NCBI RefSeq assembly: GCF_900094805.1
Contig: NZ_FMAT01000007.1
Location: 1 to 64,000, forward strand
From: Arthrobacter sp. NIO-1057
Lineage (GTDB): Bacteria > Actinomycetota > Actinomycetes > Actinomycetales > Micrococcaceae
Length of the DNA: 64,000 bases
Direction: 5' to 3'
The position numbers and the translations under genes are program-made. The notes beneath the pieces are model-generated. The model saw nothing but the letters and a program-made list of their open reading frames with translations, searched no databases and was not told where the DNA came from. Positions 7,780-18,564 of this stretch are shown piece after piece; position 1 is the stretch's first letter, and the number at the start of each line of letters is the position of its first letter.

Positions 7780-7816
7780 AAACTGCCCACTGACGATCTC
7801 TCGGCAGTGGGCAGTT
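7780..7816 (-). terminator. Intercistronic hairpin between grpE and dnaJ
   Basis: A perfect 13-bp stem (7780-7792 with 7804-7816) and an 11-nt loop lie between grpE and dnaJ, with no T-run. It could attenuate or protect the upstream mRNA, giving more DnaK/GrpE than DnaJ. Confidence 0.55.
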
Positions 7817-7836
7817 TCAGATTGTGTTATTCGTGG

Positions 7837-8418
7837 CTATTCGCCGGTTGCTACCAGCACCTGAGCTGCACGCAAGATGACAGCTCCCTTACGATAGCCG
7901 GTGCGCAGCACCTGCCCTACGTGGTCGGCTGGAATGTCCGCGACAGCCTGGCGAAGCAGTGCTTCGTGGATGTTTGGATCAAATTCCACACCGGCCTCGT
8001 TGATGCGCTCCAGACCATGCTGGGACAAAATGGTGTCCAGCTTGTTCGCGATCGAAGCGAACGGGCCGTCGGCCAAGTCCCCATGCGCCCGGGCCGCATC
8101 GATGTCATCGAGCACCGGAAGCAGGGTGTTGAGCACGGACTGGACGGCGTTTTCACGCGCCACTGCCCGGTCGCGCTCAACGCGCTTGCGGTAGTTGACG
8201 TATTCGGCCTGCAGTCGCAGTAGGTCGTTGCGCAGCTCGGCTTCACCGGCGCTGGCTTCTTCCTGCTGTGCAGCTGAGTCGTCCACGCCGGCGCCAGCCT
8301 CGTTCAGGATCGCCTCGGCCTGACCCAGGGCGTCAGCGGTTGGCTGCGTCTCGGCAGCCTCTTGCTGGTTCTCCGGCTCCTGGCCGGAGTTTTCGTTCTG
8401 GTCCTGTGCCTCGGACAT
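7837..8418 (-). CDS. grpE: GrpE nucleotide exchange factor
   Basis: Releases ADP from DnaK. The protein has 193 residues from ATG 8418, which is preceded by a GGGA-rich Shine-Dalgarno and lies 14 bases after the dnaK stop. The N-terminus is acidic and Gln/Glu-rich (about 65 residues). A long coiled coil follows (LLRLQAEYVNYRKRVERDRA), then the beta-domain signature GVEFDPNIHEALLRQ near the C-terminus. It is cotranscribed with dnaK and dnaJ. Confidence 0.93.
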   Translation of the reverse strand: MSEAQDQNENSGQEPENQQEAAETQPTADALGQAEAILNEAGAGVDDSAAQQEEASAGEAELRNDLLRLQAEYVNYRKRVERDRAVARENAVQSVLNTLLPVLDDIDAARAHGDLADGPFASIANKLDTILSQHGLERINEAGVEFDPNIHEALLRQAVADIPADHVGQVLRTGYRKGAVILRAAQVLVATGE

Positions 8419-8431
8419 ATTCCCTAACTCC

Positions 8432-10315
<1,884 letters not shown>

Positions 10316-10339
10316 CTAACGCTGAGGATTTTTATCCTG

Positions 10340-10360
10340 ATTGAGCGTTCTGGACTCAAG
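10340..10360 (-). promoter_or_regulatory. HAIR operator (HspR site) over the dnaK -10/start region
   Basis: ATTGAGC-N7-ACTCAAG matches the HAIR consensus CTTGAGT-N7-ACTCAAG at 12 of 14 positions, with the right half perfect. It touches the -10 hexamer and covers the probable transcription start, a position that blocks RNA polymerase. Confidence 0.8.
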
Positions 10361-10386
10361 TTTACTCAGCCGCTTTCGACTGTCAA
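10359..10386 (-). promoter_or_regulatory. dnaK: Promoter of the dnaK operon
   Basis: On the minus strand a perfect -35 TTGACA (plus-strand 10381-10386) is followed after 16 bases by TAAACT (10359-10364). It is flanked on both sides by HAIR operators and lies about 75 bases before the dnaK start codon. This is a sigma-A-like promoter controlled by repression. Confidence 0.75.
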
Positions 10387-10391
10387 ATTAA

Positions 10392-10412
10392 CTTGAGCCA
10401 ACCTCACTCAAC
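10392..10412 (-). promoter_or_regulatory. Second HAIR operator upstream of the dnaK -35
   Basis: CTTGAGC-N7-ACTCAAC matches the HAIR consensus at 12 of 14 positions, one change per half site. It lies 5 bases upstream of the -35 and 52 bp (about five helical turns) from the first operator. It is also 38 bases before the divergent small membrane protein gene, which HspR might therefore influence. Confidence 0.75.
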
Positions 10413-10449
10413 TTTGCGTCCTGTCTTCTTCAACGAACAAAGTGCAAGA

Positions 10450-10767
10450 ATGATTCCCAAGCCGAAGAATAATTTTCAGACACAGGACACGCAAGGCACT
10501 CAAGGACAATCCACCCTGCGCTCCCGGCGCCTCAACCTACCGAAAAAACGGTCCTTCCGTGAGCTGGACCGCCGCACCCAAATAGCTGTAGTCGCCGCTG
10601 GAATTATCGAACTGACTTTGATGTTTACAGCATTGCGGGATCTTCGGCGGCGTCTCGCGCAGCAGGTGAGAGGGCCCAAACCACTGTGGGCCGTGGTCAG
10701 TTGTCTCAACGTTCTAGGAAGCCTTTCCTACTTCATTTTTGGTCGTCGCAAAGACCCTCAAAACTGA
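10450..10767 (+). CDS. Small membrane protein with PLDc_N-like domain
   Basis: A protein of about 105 residues from ATG 10450. The first 40 are basic and hydrophilic. Two hydrophobic segments follow, AVVAAGIIELTLMFTALRDL and a second containing LNVLGSLSYFIFGRRK. The spacing and the closing YF-FGR motif resemble the phospholipase D nuclease N-terminal domain (PLDc_N), also found as a stand-alone two-helix membrane protein in Actinobacteria. No catalytic domain is attached, so the function is unknown. Longer starts at 10393 would overlap the HAIR operator. No Shine-Dalgarno is obvious. Transcription is divergent from dnaK. Confidence 0.65.
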   Translation: MIPKPKNNFQTQDTQGTQGQSTLRSRRLNLPKKRSFRELDRRTQIAVVAAGIIELTLMFTALRDLRRRLAQQVRGPKPLWAVVSCLNVLGSLSYFIFGRRKDPQN

Positions 10768-10782
10768 TTTACAGACACAATG

Positions 10783-10820
10783 GAACAACCCGCTCTCGCG
10801 AAAACGAGAACGGGTTGTTC
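10783..10820. terminator. Hairpin terminator between convergent genes
   Basis: An inverted repeat of GAACAACCCG...CGGGTTGTTC with an inner TCTCG/CGAGA stem, 15 bases after the small membrane protein stop. It is symmetrical and may also receive transcripts of the convergent amylopullulanase gene, which ends at 10945. Positions 10821-10944 hold nothing recognisable. Confidence 0.7.
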
Positions 10821-10944
10821 GCTGTCAGCGTGGACGCTTTGCCAATGAAAACCTCGATTGCCGCACTGGCTCGATCAGTTCATCTGCCAACAATGTTCCT
10901 GCGGATAATCGCGACAGATCATCCATCAGGGATGCTCCCATCTA

Positions 10945-13900
10945 CTACCTAACCGAGCCCTGAGGTTCCACCAACACCGCCGCAGTGCGCGCCGGAATAG
11001 TCAGCTCACCGGTGGCACTGTCGAACGAAGTCGACTTCACCCGGTCATCGCTGCCTTTCGCAAGAGACTTGGCGAGCGAATAATCGTGACCTACTAATTC
11101 CTCAAGGGTCTGCGTGCTCTCCTTCGGCGAGGCATTGAAGAGCACCAAGGCCCCATCATGCTTACGATCAGCATCCTTGCCCACGGTATCGTCGATACGC
11201 ATCACGATAATTCCTGGTTCGGCTTCGGCCCCACCCAGCGGGAAGCTCACCTTTTGCTCGATGAGATCAGCTGAGCCCAAACGCAAGAGACCTACCTCTT
11301 TACGAGTCCGCAGCAAGTCCAGAGCAGCGCCTTCAGCATCAGTCATGGCCTTTGCATCGGGCTTGAGCGCAGGGTCTTCTAATAGTGGAGCCATCAGATC
11401 CCACTTCTCACCGTTGTCCGCCTTGGGTGGAAGCCCGGAGCCAAAAGTATTCTCCTCGCCGGAGAAGTCGATGCGGTTGAACCAGTCCCCCGAGTTATAG
11501 GAATTTCGGTCCAAAGACTTTGAACGCAATAACTCGGTTCCGGCATGCCAGAACGGAACAGCTTGTGAATACATCACGGTTGCTTGCGAGAGAGTATTCA
11601 TTCGCACTCGATCTTCCATGGAAGTATCTCGTGGCAACTTGAGCACAGTGAGGTCGTAGAGCGTTTCGTTATCGTGCGCGTCAACATAGTTGATCACTTC
11701 CCCCGGCTGCGAGGCATAGCCCGCTTTCGCTCCGCGGTAATCCAACTCATCACCACGATGCACGCTGCCGTCCGAAGTGAGGAACTCGAACCCTTCCAGG
11801 TTGCCAGCCAAGCCGAGCTTCACCAGGTCGGTTTCGTGCCCGAGGTCTTTCAACGCTTCCTCGGTGCTCCCATTGGCCTTATTACCGTTGGGATCCGTGC
11901 CCAAGCCGGTACCAAAGCCCTGACGGAATGTTGAGGATGAATCCACAGGACTGCCACCATGAACGGCATCGCGCAGTCGGTCATTAAAGGTCCCGATGCC
12001 GGTACCGTTCAATTGCCCCTGAGTCGCTTGGTAGAAGCGAGCATTGTCCGCCACTTCACCAAAGTTCCATCCTTCGCCATAGAGGTAAATGGACTTGCCA
12101 TCCACTCCGTCGCGTCCCGGTTTCAGTTCATCTAGTGCGCTACGTACAGCTTCCATAGTTTCTCGAGAGTGGTGGCCCATGAGGTCAAAACGGAATCCAT
12201 CAACCTTATAGTCCTTGGCCCACACCACCAGGGCATCAACCATCAGTTTCTGCGCCGCAGCATGTTCCGTGGCCAGGTTCTGGCAGCAGGTCGAAGTTTC
12301 GACTTTCCCGGTAGCATCAAGCCGGTGGTAGTAACCGGGCACGATCTTATCCAGAACACTGCGATCGGCCTGGCCCGAGGCTGCAGTGTGGTTAAACACC
12401 TGATCAAGCACTACTTCTAGCCCCATGCTGTGCAAGGATCCAACCATTGAGCGGAATTCTTCCACCCGATTAGCGCCTTCAGGGTTCGTGGCGTACGAAC
12501 CCTCCGGAGCCATAAAGTGGAAGGGGTCGTAGCCCCAGTTGAATCCGTCTTCATCACCGTGGGCAGTAACGCACTCTTGTTGTTTGCTAGAGGCTGCCGG
12601 CAGCGACTTCAGATCACAGTCCGTCTCAACACGTTGAGACTGTTCCTCCTCAATGGTGGCGATATCAAAACTTGGAAGCAGGTGAACGGTAGTCAGCCCA
12701 GCTTCAGAAAGTTGCTTGAGCTGCTTGCTCCCGGCTCCGTTGGCTCCAAAAGCTCCGTAGCGGCCCCGCTGGTTCGCAGGCACCGAAGCATCTGAAATTG
12801 AGAAGTCACGGATCTGCAGTTCATAGATGCTGCGGTCCACGTCCTTTTCGACGTTTTTGGCTTTGGCCTTACGCCACTGTTTTGGCTGGTGGTGAGGATC
12901 TTCCAAGCTCACAGCCACCGAGTGGGTGGAATTAGTCGTGAGTGCTACCGAGTAAGGATCCGTCACGATGTTCGATTCAATCTTGCCGGTTTCCGGGACA
13001 AAGACTTGGACTTCCCACCGGTACTTCGCCTCAGCCATCTGAGGCTTGCCCTTGACCGTCCACACACCGCTGTCCTCCGAATAGCTAGCAGCGTATCGTG
13101 TGGTCTTCTCCTTCTTGTCAGTAATCAGCAGTGTTGCGTTTTGGGCCGTGGGTGCCCAGAGCCTGAAAGTAGGGCGTTTCCCGGTGAAACTCACGCCGAG
13201 TTCTACATCTTCAAGCGCCTTGGCATAGAGATCATCGATAACACCAGCACTCTGGACTCCGGTGAAGGCGGTGAGTTTCTTCGAATCTCCTTCACCGTCG
13301 AATCGTGCCAAGGCCATTTGTGAGCGCAATGCAGAGGCTACGTCCTCGCTTTTAAGGTCAATACGCAAAGCACGGTAGTCAGCAAGATGCGGGAACTTCT
13401 TACGTTGCTCTGCACTCAACCCGCCAATAACTTCTTTGAGCTCAAGTGGCTTCGCACCGGAGATCTCTCCTCCCTCCAATTTCAAGCCGGCGTCCTTGGC
13501 AGCGTAGAGGGCATACCTTTCGCCACTACCCAGATCACGGGGAATAGCAATCGTATCTGCAGAAATCCACTGCGCTTTCATTTGACCAACGCCGTCGACT
13601 GTTTGGGTGTCAGAACCAATCTGCAGCAGGTGAGTCTTCGAGTCATAGCTGAAGCTCACCGGCTTCCCCTCGGTCACCGAGAGACTGTAGTTAGCACCTC
13701 CGGCAGCACCGTCAACGCCATAATTTTCCTCCCACCCGAAGTCATGCGACACCTTAAACTCGTAGGTGCCGGCCGGAATTTTCTCCGTAGTGAATTCGTA
13801 GGTACCGTCAGCATCTGGGTCAGCCATCAAAGTTGCCAAACAGGTTGGATCCCAGTCGGAAGCACAGCCCAACTCATCTTGAAAACTTCCCGGCAAGGTG

Positions 13901-16719
13901 ATCATGGGACCTTGTTGATCACTTTGTACGATGTTATTGCGTGGATCGAAGAAGAACTTGACGGACCCGCCTTCGTGAGAATATTTGAGGTTGTCACCAC
14001 CGGCAACGCCACCAACGCCGTAGTTCAGATCCCATGATCCGTTGATGGCTACCTTGTATTCATAGTCCCCTGCCGGGACTTCGAATTCACCAGAGTAGAC
14101 CCCGCCAGGCTGTTCAGTGAGTTTGGCGGCCTCGCAGGCCGGATCCCAGTCCGTGACACAACCCATTTCGGTGTTATGGCTTCCTGGCACGGTGACCATG
14201 GAGATGTCCGATTCAACCGGTTTTTCCTTCGCGAACCCGGATACATCGTTGCCCACGGAAGCATAAGTGGAAGCGGCGCTGTGTTCACCTGCGGCATTGG
14301 TACTCACCGCACGATATTCCACCAAGGTGCCTTGTGGTAGCGATGAAACGTCGTGGAAGACTCGTGGGGTGTGGCCTTCTGCCACGCCCAGTAGGTGCCA
14401 CTTCTCGGTGCCTACTTCACGCCACGACATGCTTGTCTCAGCCCACGCCTGTTCGCCTAGATCCACGGATACGGGTGATACGCCGCTGAGCCCTGCCCCA
14501 GATTTTGGAGCGGAAATCTCAGGTGTGAAGGCAGCACTGTCTACGTCTTTGTCAGCTTTATAAACCACCGCAGATAGCGCTGGCACCGTCACGTTGAGTT
14601 TAGCGTCCGCAGCACTGCTGAGTTTGCCTTCCGCGCCATAGAGCGCTGAGTAACTTGCGTCGGAGGTTAGAGTCGACAACTCAACATCAGCGGATTCTTC
14701 CGAATTGTTCAGGGCCACCAAATATTCGGTTTTCTCGTCACGGTCCACACGCGAGAAAGCATAAACTCCCTTGGAATCTTGGGCGTATAGCTCTACTTGT
14801 GCCCCTCCCTTCAGCGCTTTGTCTGATTCGCGAAGTTTAGAGAGGGCCGCGATGTGCTGATACAGCGGAGAATCACTGTCATAACGATCTTGGGTTCCGA
14901 GCTTTTCTCCAGTAATCAATTCTTGGTTCTGATAGTCCGAGACTTGAGAAGCGAACAGTGATTGGCGAGAATCCTTGTCTCCACCGGTGCCGGCAAATCC
15001 TTGTTCGTCACCGTAGTAAACCACCGGCTGGCCACGGGTCAGGAACATCAGTTCATGGGCCAGTTCAACACGTTTGAGTTTCTGATTGCTGTTGTTCAGG
15101 AAGTACCCAATGCGGCCCATATCGTGATTGCCGAGGAAGGTTGGTAAGGCATCAGCTGAGGTGTTTGCCGTGGTGTAGTAGTCATCCGCCGAGAACAGCG
15201 TGCTTAGCGTTTTGGCCGAATTTCCTCCCGCGAAACCGGCAGCCGCAGATTGGAACGTGAAATCAAGGACGGAATTCATTTCCGTCTTACGCACGTAGGG
15301 CGATAGCTTTTTTGCATCGGCATCATAAACTTCGCCAAACATGAAGAAGTCGTCTTTACCCTGGGCTCGTGCATAGTCCTGAACTTGTTTGGTCCATTGT
15401 TCCCAGAATTCGAAATTCACATGTTTTGCGGTGTCTATGCGGAAGCCATCAATTCCGAAGTCCACCCAGTTTTTGTAGACCTCTGCGAAACCGTTGACGA
15501 CCTTAGGATTTTCGGTCATGAGGTCATCAAGACCTTGAAAATCGCCGTAGGTGACCGACTCGCCTTCCCATGTTGAGTCCCCGCGGTTGTGATAGAGCGT
15601 TGGATCATTGAGCCAGTCGGGAACCTTCTTGACTTGATCAGAAACAACCGGGGTATAGGGGAAGGAACTGGAAGCATCTAGCTCTGGGAAGGTATCACTG
15701 CCTGCGTAGTCCGCCGGGTCAAAGGCTTGGCCCTGAGCATCCTTATAAGGAACGGAAGATTGCTCAACGTAGGAATACTTCTTTTCCTTATTATCGATGA
15801 GATCTGCGGTGTGGTTCACGATGATGTCGAAATACACCTTGATGCCACGTTTGTGGGCGTCATCGATCAGTTCGGAGAGTTCTTCGTTGGTGCCTAGATG
15901 TGGGTCGATCTGAGTGAAATCGGTGACCCAATAGCCGTGGTATCCGGCGCTGGCATCATCACCACTACCCTGAACCGGCATGTTCTTAAAACTGGGTGTG
16001 AGCCAGATGGCGCTGGTGCCAAGGCCTTGAATGTAGTCAAGCTTGGAGCGTAAGCCTGCGATGTCACCGCCTTCATAGAATCCTTTGTTCGTCGGATCAA
16101 ACCCGGTGGTTAGCCGATCGCCTTCCAAACCGCCGGTGTCGTTAGCCGTTGACCCATTGGCAAAGCGGTCTGTCATGACGAAATAAAACTGCTCACCAGA
16201 GCCGGCTTGCCTGACCGGCGCAGAGACCAAATCGGCGTCAGTATCAGAATATTCTCCGCGAAGGTCCAGTGGTACAACCTGCGTCAGCCCCGTAGCCGTA
16301 TCAAAGGTGAAGCGCAATCGGCTATCCGCGCTCAGTGCTAGGGGAATGTTCTCTTCTCCCCCGTCGAGTCCATAAGACGTGTCAAAGCTTTTGTTCAACG
16401 CTACTTTGTATTCATAGTTCCCCGCCGGAACTTCCACTTCCAGGCTGTATTGCCCTTCCTGGTCCGTGGATTGCAGACTGGTAGCTTCACAGTCAGCCAT
16501 CCAGTCAGCGGAACATCCCAACAACGACTGAAAAGAACCGGCCAGAGTCACCGAAGTTTCATCTGCCGCGGCGGGAATACTAGCCAGTGGCGCCATGGGT
16601 GCGAGCGCCAGCATCGGGGTCGCGGCCAAGGCGGTGACCCAACGACGCCAACTACGTTTATGAAGGCCTGGTGGCAGTGACTGACTGCGCACGGAGGAAG
16701 CAGCGCTTTTGCTGTTCAC
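10945..16719 (-). CDS. Secreted bifunctional amylopullulanase with two GH13 catalytic domains
   Basis: A very large extracellular starch-degrading enzyme, about 1924 residues. Numbering is from the alternative ATG at 16731. Signal peptide about 25-57. An X25-type module at about 60-155. The first GH13 (alpha-amylase-like) domain is at 170-640, with nucleophile D433 in GFRIDTAKH, acid/base E467 and D537 in GNHDMG. An Fn3-like stretch follows at 735-830, then two more X25 modules (845-935, 943-1040). The second half has a CBM48-like segment (about 1180-1280) and a pullulanase GH13_14 domain with the pullulanase motif FNWGYDP, D1516, E1553 and D1688, then a C-terminal domain. It should cut alpha-1,4 and alpha-1,6 bonds of amylopectin, glycogen or pullulan. 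GTG 16719 has GGAG 6 bases upstream and is preferred over ATG 16731. LacI-type operators lie upstream. Confidence 0.9.
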   Translation of the reverse strand: MNSKSAASSVRSQSLPPGLHKRSWRRWVTALAATPMLALAPMAPLASIPAAADETSVTLAGSFQSLLGCSADWMADCEATSLQSTDQEGQYSLEVEVPAGNYEYKVALNKSFDTSYGLDGGEENIPLALSADSRLRFTFDTATGLTQVVPLDLRGEYSDTDADLVSAPVRQAGSGEQFYFVMTDRFANGSTANDTGGLEGDRLTTGFDPTNKGFYEGGDIAGLRSKLDYIQGLGTSAIWLTPSFKNMPVQGSGDDASAGYHGYWVTDFTQIDPHLGTNEELSELIDDAHKRGIKVYFDIIVNHTADLIDNKEKKYSYVEQSSVPYKDAQGQAFDPADYAGSDTFPELDASSSFPYTPVVSDQVKKVPDWLNDPTLYHNRGDSTWEGESVTYGDFQGLDDLMTENPKVVNGFAEVYKNWVDFGIDGFRIDTAKHVNFEFWEQWTKQVQDYARAQGKDDFFMFGEVYDADAKKLSPYVRKTEMNSVLDFTFQSAAAGFAGGNSAKTLSTLFSADDYYTTANTSADALPTFLGNHDMGRIGYFLNNSNQKLKRVELAHELMFLTRGQPVVYYGDEQGFAGTGGDKDSRQSLFASQVSDYQNQELITGEKLGTQDRYDSDSPLYQHIAALSKLRESDKALKGGAQVELYAQDSKGVYAFSRVDRDEKTEYLVALNNSEESADVELSTLTSDASYSALYGAEGKLSSAADAKLNVTVPALSAVVYKADKDVDSAAFTPEISAPKSGAGLSGVSPVSVDLGEQAWAETSMSWREVGTEKWHLLGVAEGHTPRVFHDVSSLPQGTLVEYRAVSTNAAGEHSAASTYASVGNDVSGFAKEKPVESDISMVTVPGSHNTEMGCVTDWDPACEAAKLTEQPGGVYSGEFEVPAGDYEYKVAINGSWDLNYGVGGVAGGDNLKYSHEGGSVKFFFDPRNNIVQSDQQGPMITLPGSFQDELGCASDWDPTCLATLMADPDADGTYEFTTEKIPAGTYEFKVSHDFGWEENYGVDGAAGGANYSLSVTEGKPVSFSYDSKTHLLQIGSDTQTVDGVGQMKAQWISADTIAIPRDLGSGERYALYAAKDAGLKLEGGEISGAKPLELKEVIGGLSAEQRKKFPHLADYRALRIDLKSEDVASALRSQMALARFDGEGDSKKLTAFTGVQSAGVIDDLYAKALEDVELGVSFTGKRPTFRLWAPTAQNATLLITDKKEKTTRYAASYSEDSGVWTVKGKPQMAEAKYRWEVQVFVPETGKIESNIVTDPYSVALTTNSTHSVAVSLEDPHHQPKQWRKAKAKNVEKDVDRSIYELQIRDFSISDASVPANQRGRYGAFGANGAGSKQLKQLSEAGLTTVHLLPSFDIATIEEEQSQRVETDCDLKSLPAASSKQQECVTAHGDEDGFNWGYDPFHFMAPEGSYATNPEGANRVEEFRSMVGSLHSMGLEVVLDQVFNHTAASGQADRSVLDKIVPGYYHRLDATGKVETSTCCQNLATEHAAAQKLMVDALVVWAKDYKVDGFRFDLMGHHSRETMEAVRSALDELKPGRDGVDGKSIYLYGEGWNFGEVADNARFYQATQGQLNGTGIGTFNDRLRDAVHGGSPVDSSSTFRQGFGTGLGTDPNGNKANGSTEEALKDLGHETDLVKLGLAGNLEGFEFLTSDGSVHRGDELDYRGAKAGYASQPGEVINYVDAHDNETLYDLTVLKLPRDTSMEDRVRMNTLSQATVMYSQAVPFWHAGTELLRSKSLDRNSYNSGDWFNRIDFSGEENTFGSGLPPKADNGEKWDLMAPLLEDPALKPDAKAMTDAEGAALDLLRTRKEVGLLRLGSADLIEQKVSFPLGGAEAEPGIIVMRIDDTVGKDADRKHDGALVLFNASPKESTQTLEELVGHDYSLAKSLAKGSDDRVKSTSFDSATGELTIPARTAAVLVEPQGSVR

Positions 16720-16813
16720 GAAATGCTCCATTGAATTCGAAGGTGCGAGCGGCAGGCCACACTAGGTGGCTTGCCAGTGATTCACCCCACACTACTGAGC
16801 GAATTCCATCAAG

Positions 16814-16827
16814 TGCAAGCGTTTCCA
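16814..16827. promoter_or_regulatory. LacI-family operator, promoter-proximal
   Basis: TGCAAGCGTTTCCA fits the LacI/GalR consensus TGnAAnCGnTTnCA at every fixed position. On the minus strand it lies just downstream of a TTGATG...TGTAAA promoter-like pair, about 90 bp before the amylopullulanase start. A maltose-type LacI regulator is the likely binder. Its gene is not in the window. Confidence 0.75.
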
Positions 16828-16889
16828 ACATTTACACTCGGATGCAGGTAAAACATCAAAATTTTCAGTATTTTTCCAACTTATTACAT

Positions 16890-16903
16890 AGGAAACGCTT
16901 GCA
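16890..16903. promoter_or_regulatory. LacI-family operator, upstream copy
   Basis: AGGAAACGCTTGCA is the inverted counterpart of the site at 16814-16827, with one change in the first base. The two centres are 76 bp apart, compatible with looping by a tetrameric or paired LacI-family repressor across the promoter. Confidence 0.7.
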
Positions 16904-16960
16904 CAATCTGGTGTAAAAGTCCCGATTCTCATTTTCCGATCCGCTCGCAACCCCACCACC

Positions 16961-17004
16961 AAAAAGAAGCTCCAGACAGCATTTGGCTGTCTGGAGCTTC
17001 TTTT
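16961..17004. terminator. Bidirectional rho-independent terminator
   Basis: A 16-bp perfect stem with a 4-nt loop, flanked by an A-run on the left and TTTT on the right, so it carries a T-run on both strands. It terminates the helicase gene, which stops at 17017, and insulates the amylopullulanase promoter. Confidence 0.92.
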
Positions 17005-17016
17005 GGGAACTAGTTC

Positions 17017-18564
17017 TTAGCGCCCGCCGGTAGCAGGGCTTGATGCACGACGTGGTCCACGTGAGCGGCCACCTGCGGCACCTGCAGCATTGCGACCACC
17101 GGATCGTGCTGAGCGCGAGGAGTTCGACGGACGCTCGCCATTCGCTCCACGAGCCGAACGGCTTGGACGCTCAGCGTTAGCACCGCGTGATTCGCGTGCT
17201 GGACGCTCCGACTGGTTCGATGCACCGGAACGATCTGAACGGCGACGGTCTCCACCGCGGCCCTGTGCCTCACCGGCAGGCTTCCCACCACGGGCATTTC
17301 GTCCGCCGCCACGCCCACCGCGTGCGTTCGAAGTTTCGCCAGCAGGCTTCTTCTTCGCTGGGTTACGCTTCTGCTGCACTGGAGCAACGTATGGAACATG
17401 CTCAGCAACTTCGCCAACTACCTTGGCAACAACTGGCGAGTCCAGGCTCACCTTTTCAAAAGGTACCTTCAGGCCGGCCTGCTTCAGCAAGGAGGCAACG
17501 TCGCCCTGCTGTTCAGGGGTACAGATAGTCACGACGGTTCCATCCGAACCGGCACGTGCGGTACGGCCCGAACGGTGGGTGTAAGCCTTGTGCTCCGCAG
17601 GTGGGTCAATGTGAACCACGAGTTCCACACCATCTACGTGCACGCCACGAGCTGCAACGTCGGTAGCAACCAAAACCTTGGCCTCGCCCGAGGCGAAGGC
17701 TGCGAGGTTACGGTCACGAGCGTTCTGCGAAAGGTTACCGTGGAGGTCCACCGCAGGTACGCCAGCCTTAGACAAGGTCACTGCCATCTTCTTGGCGTGG
17801 TGCTTGGTGCGCATGAACATGATGCGACGAGCTGTGCCCTGAGCTAAAACACGAATAAGTTCTTTCTTATCATCGCTTGGAACCACAAATACGTGGTGTT
17901 CCATGGTGTTCACGGCAGCTTCAGGAGCATCCACCGAGTGAATGGTTGGGTTGCTCAGGTAGCGCTTGACCACCTTGTCCACGCCGTTATCCAAGGTAGC
18001 GGAGAACAGCATGTGCTGAATGCCGGTTGGCATACGGTCCATGATGCGACGAACCACTGGAAGGAAGCCCATATCAGCCATGTGATCAGCTTCGTCCAGA
18101 ACAGAAATTTCAAGCTGGGACAGGTCAACGATCTTCTGCTTGATCAGATCATCAAGACGGCCTGGGCAAGCGATGACGATATCAACACCGTCGTTCATTG
18201 CCTTTTCCTGGCGGCTCTGTGCCACGCCGCCGTAGATCACGGTGGTACGCAGTCCGGTGGCCTTCGCCAGCGGGTCCACGGTCTTAGCGATCTGGGTTGC
18301 CAATTCGCGAGTTGGTGCCATGATCAGTGCACGTGGGAAACGGGCCTTACGACGCTGTGGGCGCTGGGCCAAACGAGCTACCAATGGCAAGGAAAATGCC
18401 AAGGTCTTACCGGATCCGGTCTGTCCACGACCAAGAACATCTCCGCCAGCCAATGTGGATGGCAAGGTGGCTTCCTGAATCGGGAAGGGGGTTTCGATTC
18501 CGCTCTCGGAAAGGACTTTGGCAAGGTTTCCGGGCACGCCTAGGGCGCCAAAAGTTACGGACAT
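17017..18564 (-). CDS. DEAD-box RNA helicase with RG-rich tail
   Basis: An ATP-dependent RNA helicase of 514 residues. The Q-motif region is near residues 25-30 and motif I is GQTGSGKT at 47-54. PTRELA, DEAD, SAT and HRSGRTAR follow in the standard order. The last about 125 residues are a disordered basic tail rich in Arg, Gly, Ser and Asn, with near-repeats around RGANAERPSRSARGANGERPS, a likely nonspecific RNA-binding tail as in RhlE/CsdA-type helicases. ATG 18564 has AGAGAAAG upstream. Upstream starts in the frame lie in non-conserved leader. The 288-bp upstream gap contains a possible promoter (TTGACC at 18743-18748, TTTAGA at 18719-18724), giving a 5' leader of about 150 nt, as often seen in cold-regulated helicase genes. 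Confidence 0.92.
   Translation of the reverse strand: MSVTFGALGVPGNLAKVLSESGIETPFPIQEATLPSTLAGGDVLGRGQTGSGKTLAFSLPLVARLAQRPQRRKARFPRALIMAPTRELATQIAKTVDPLAKATGLRTTVIYGGVAQSRQEKAMNDGVDIVIACPGRLDDLIKQKIVDLSQLEISVLDEADHMADMGFLPVVRRIMDRMPTGIQHMLFSATLDNGVDKVVKRYLSNPTIHSVDAPEAAVNTMEHHVFVVPSDDKKELIRVLAQGTARRIMFMRTKHHAKKMAVTLSKAGVPAVDLHGNLSQNARDRNLAAFASGEAKVLVATDVAARGVHVDGVELVVHIDPPAEHKAYTHRSGRTARAGSDGTVVTICTPEQQGDVASLLKQAGLKVPFEKVSLDSPVVAKVVGEVAEHVPYVAPVQQKRNPAKKKPAGETSNARGGRGGGRNARGGKPAGEAQGRGGDRRRSDRSGASNQSERPARESRGANAERPSRSARGANGERPSNSSRSARSGGRNAAGAAGGRSRGPRRASSPATGGR

Noticed and set aside
17090-17584. Plus-strand open frames opposite the helicase tail
   Set aside because: They are Arg/Pro-rich antisense readings of the RG-rich tail codons with no independent coding evidence.
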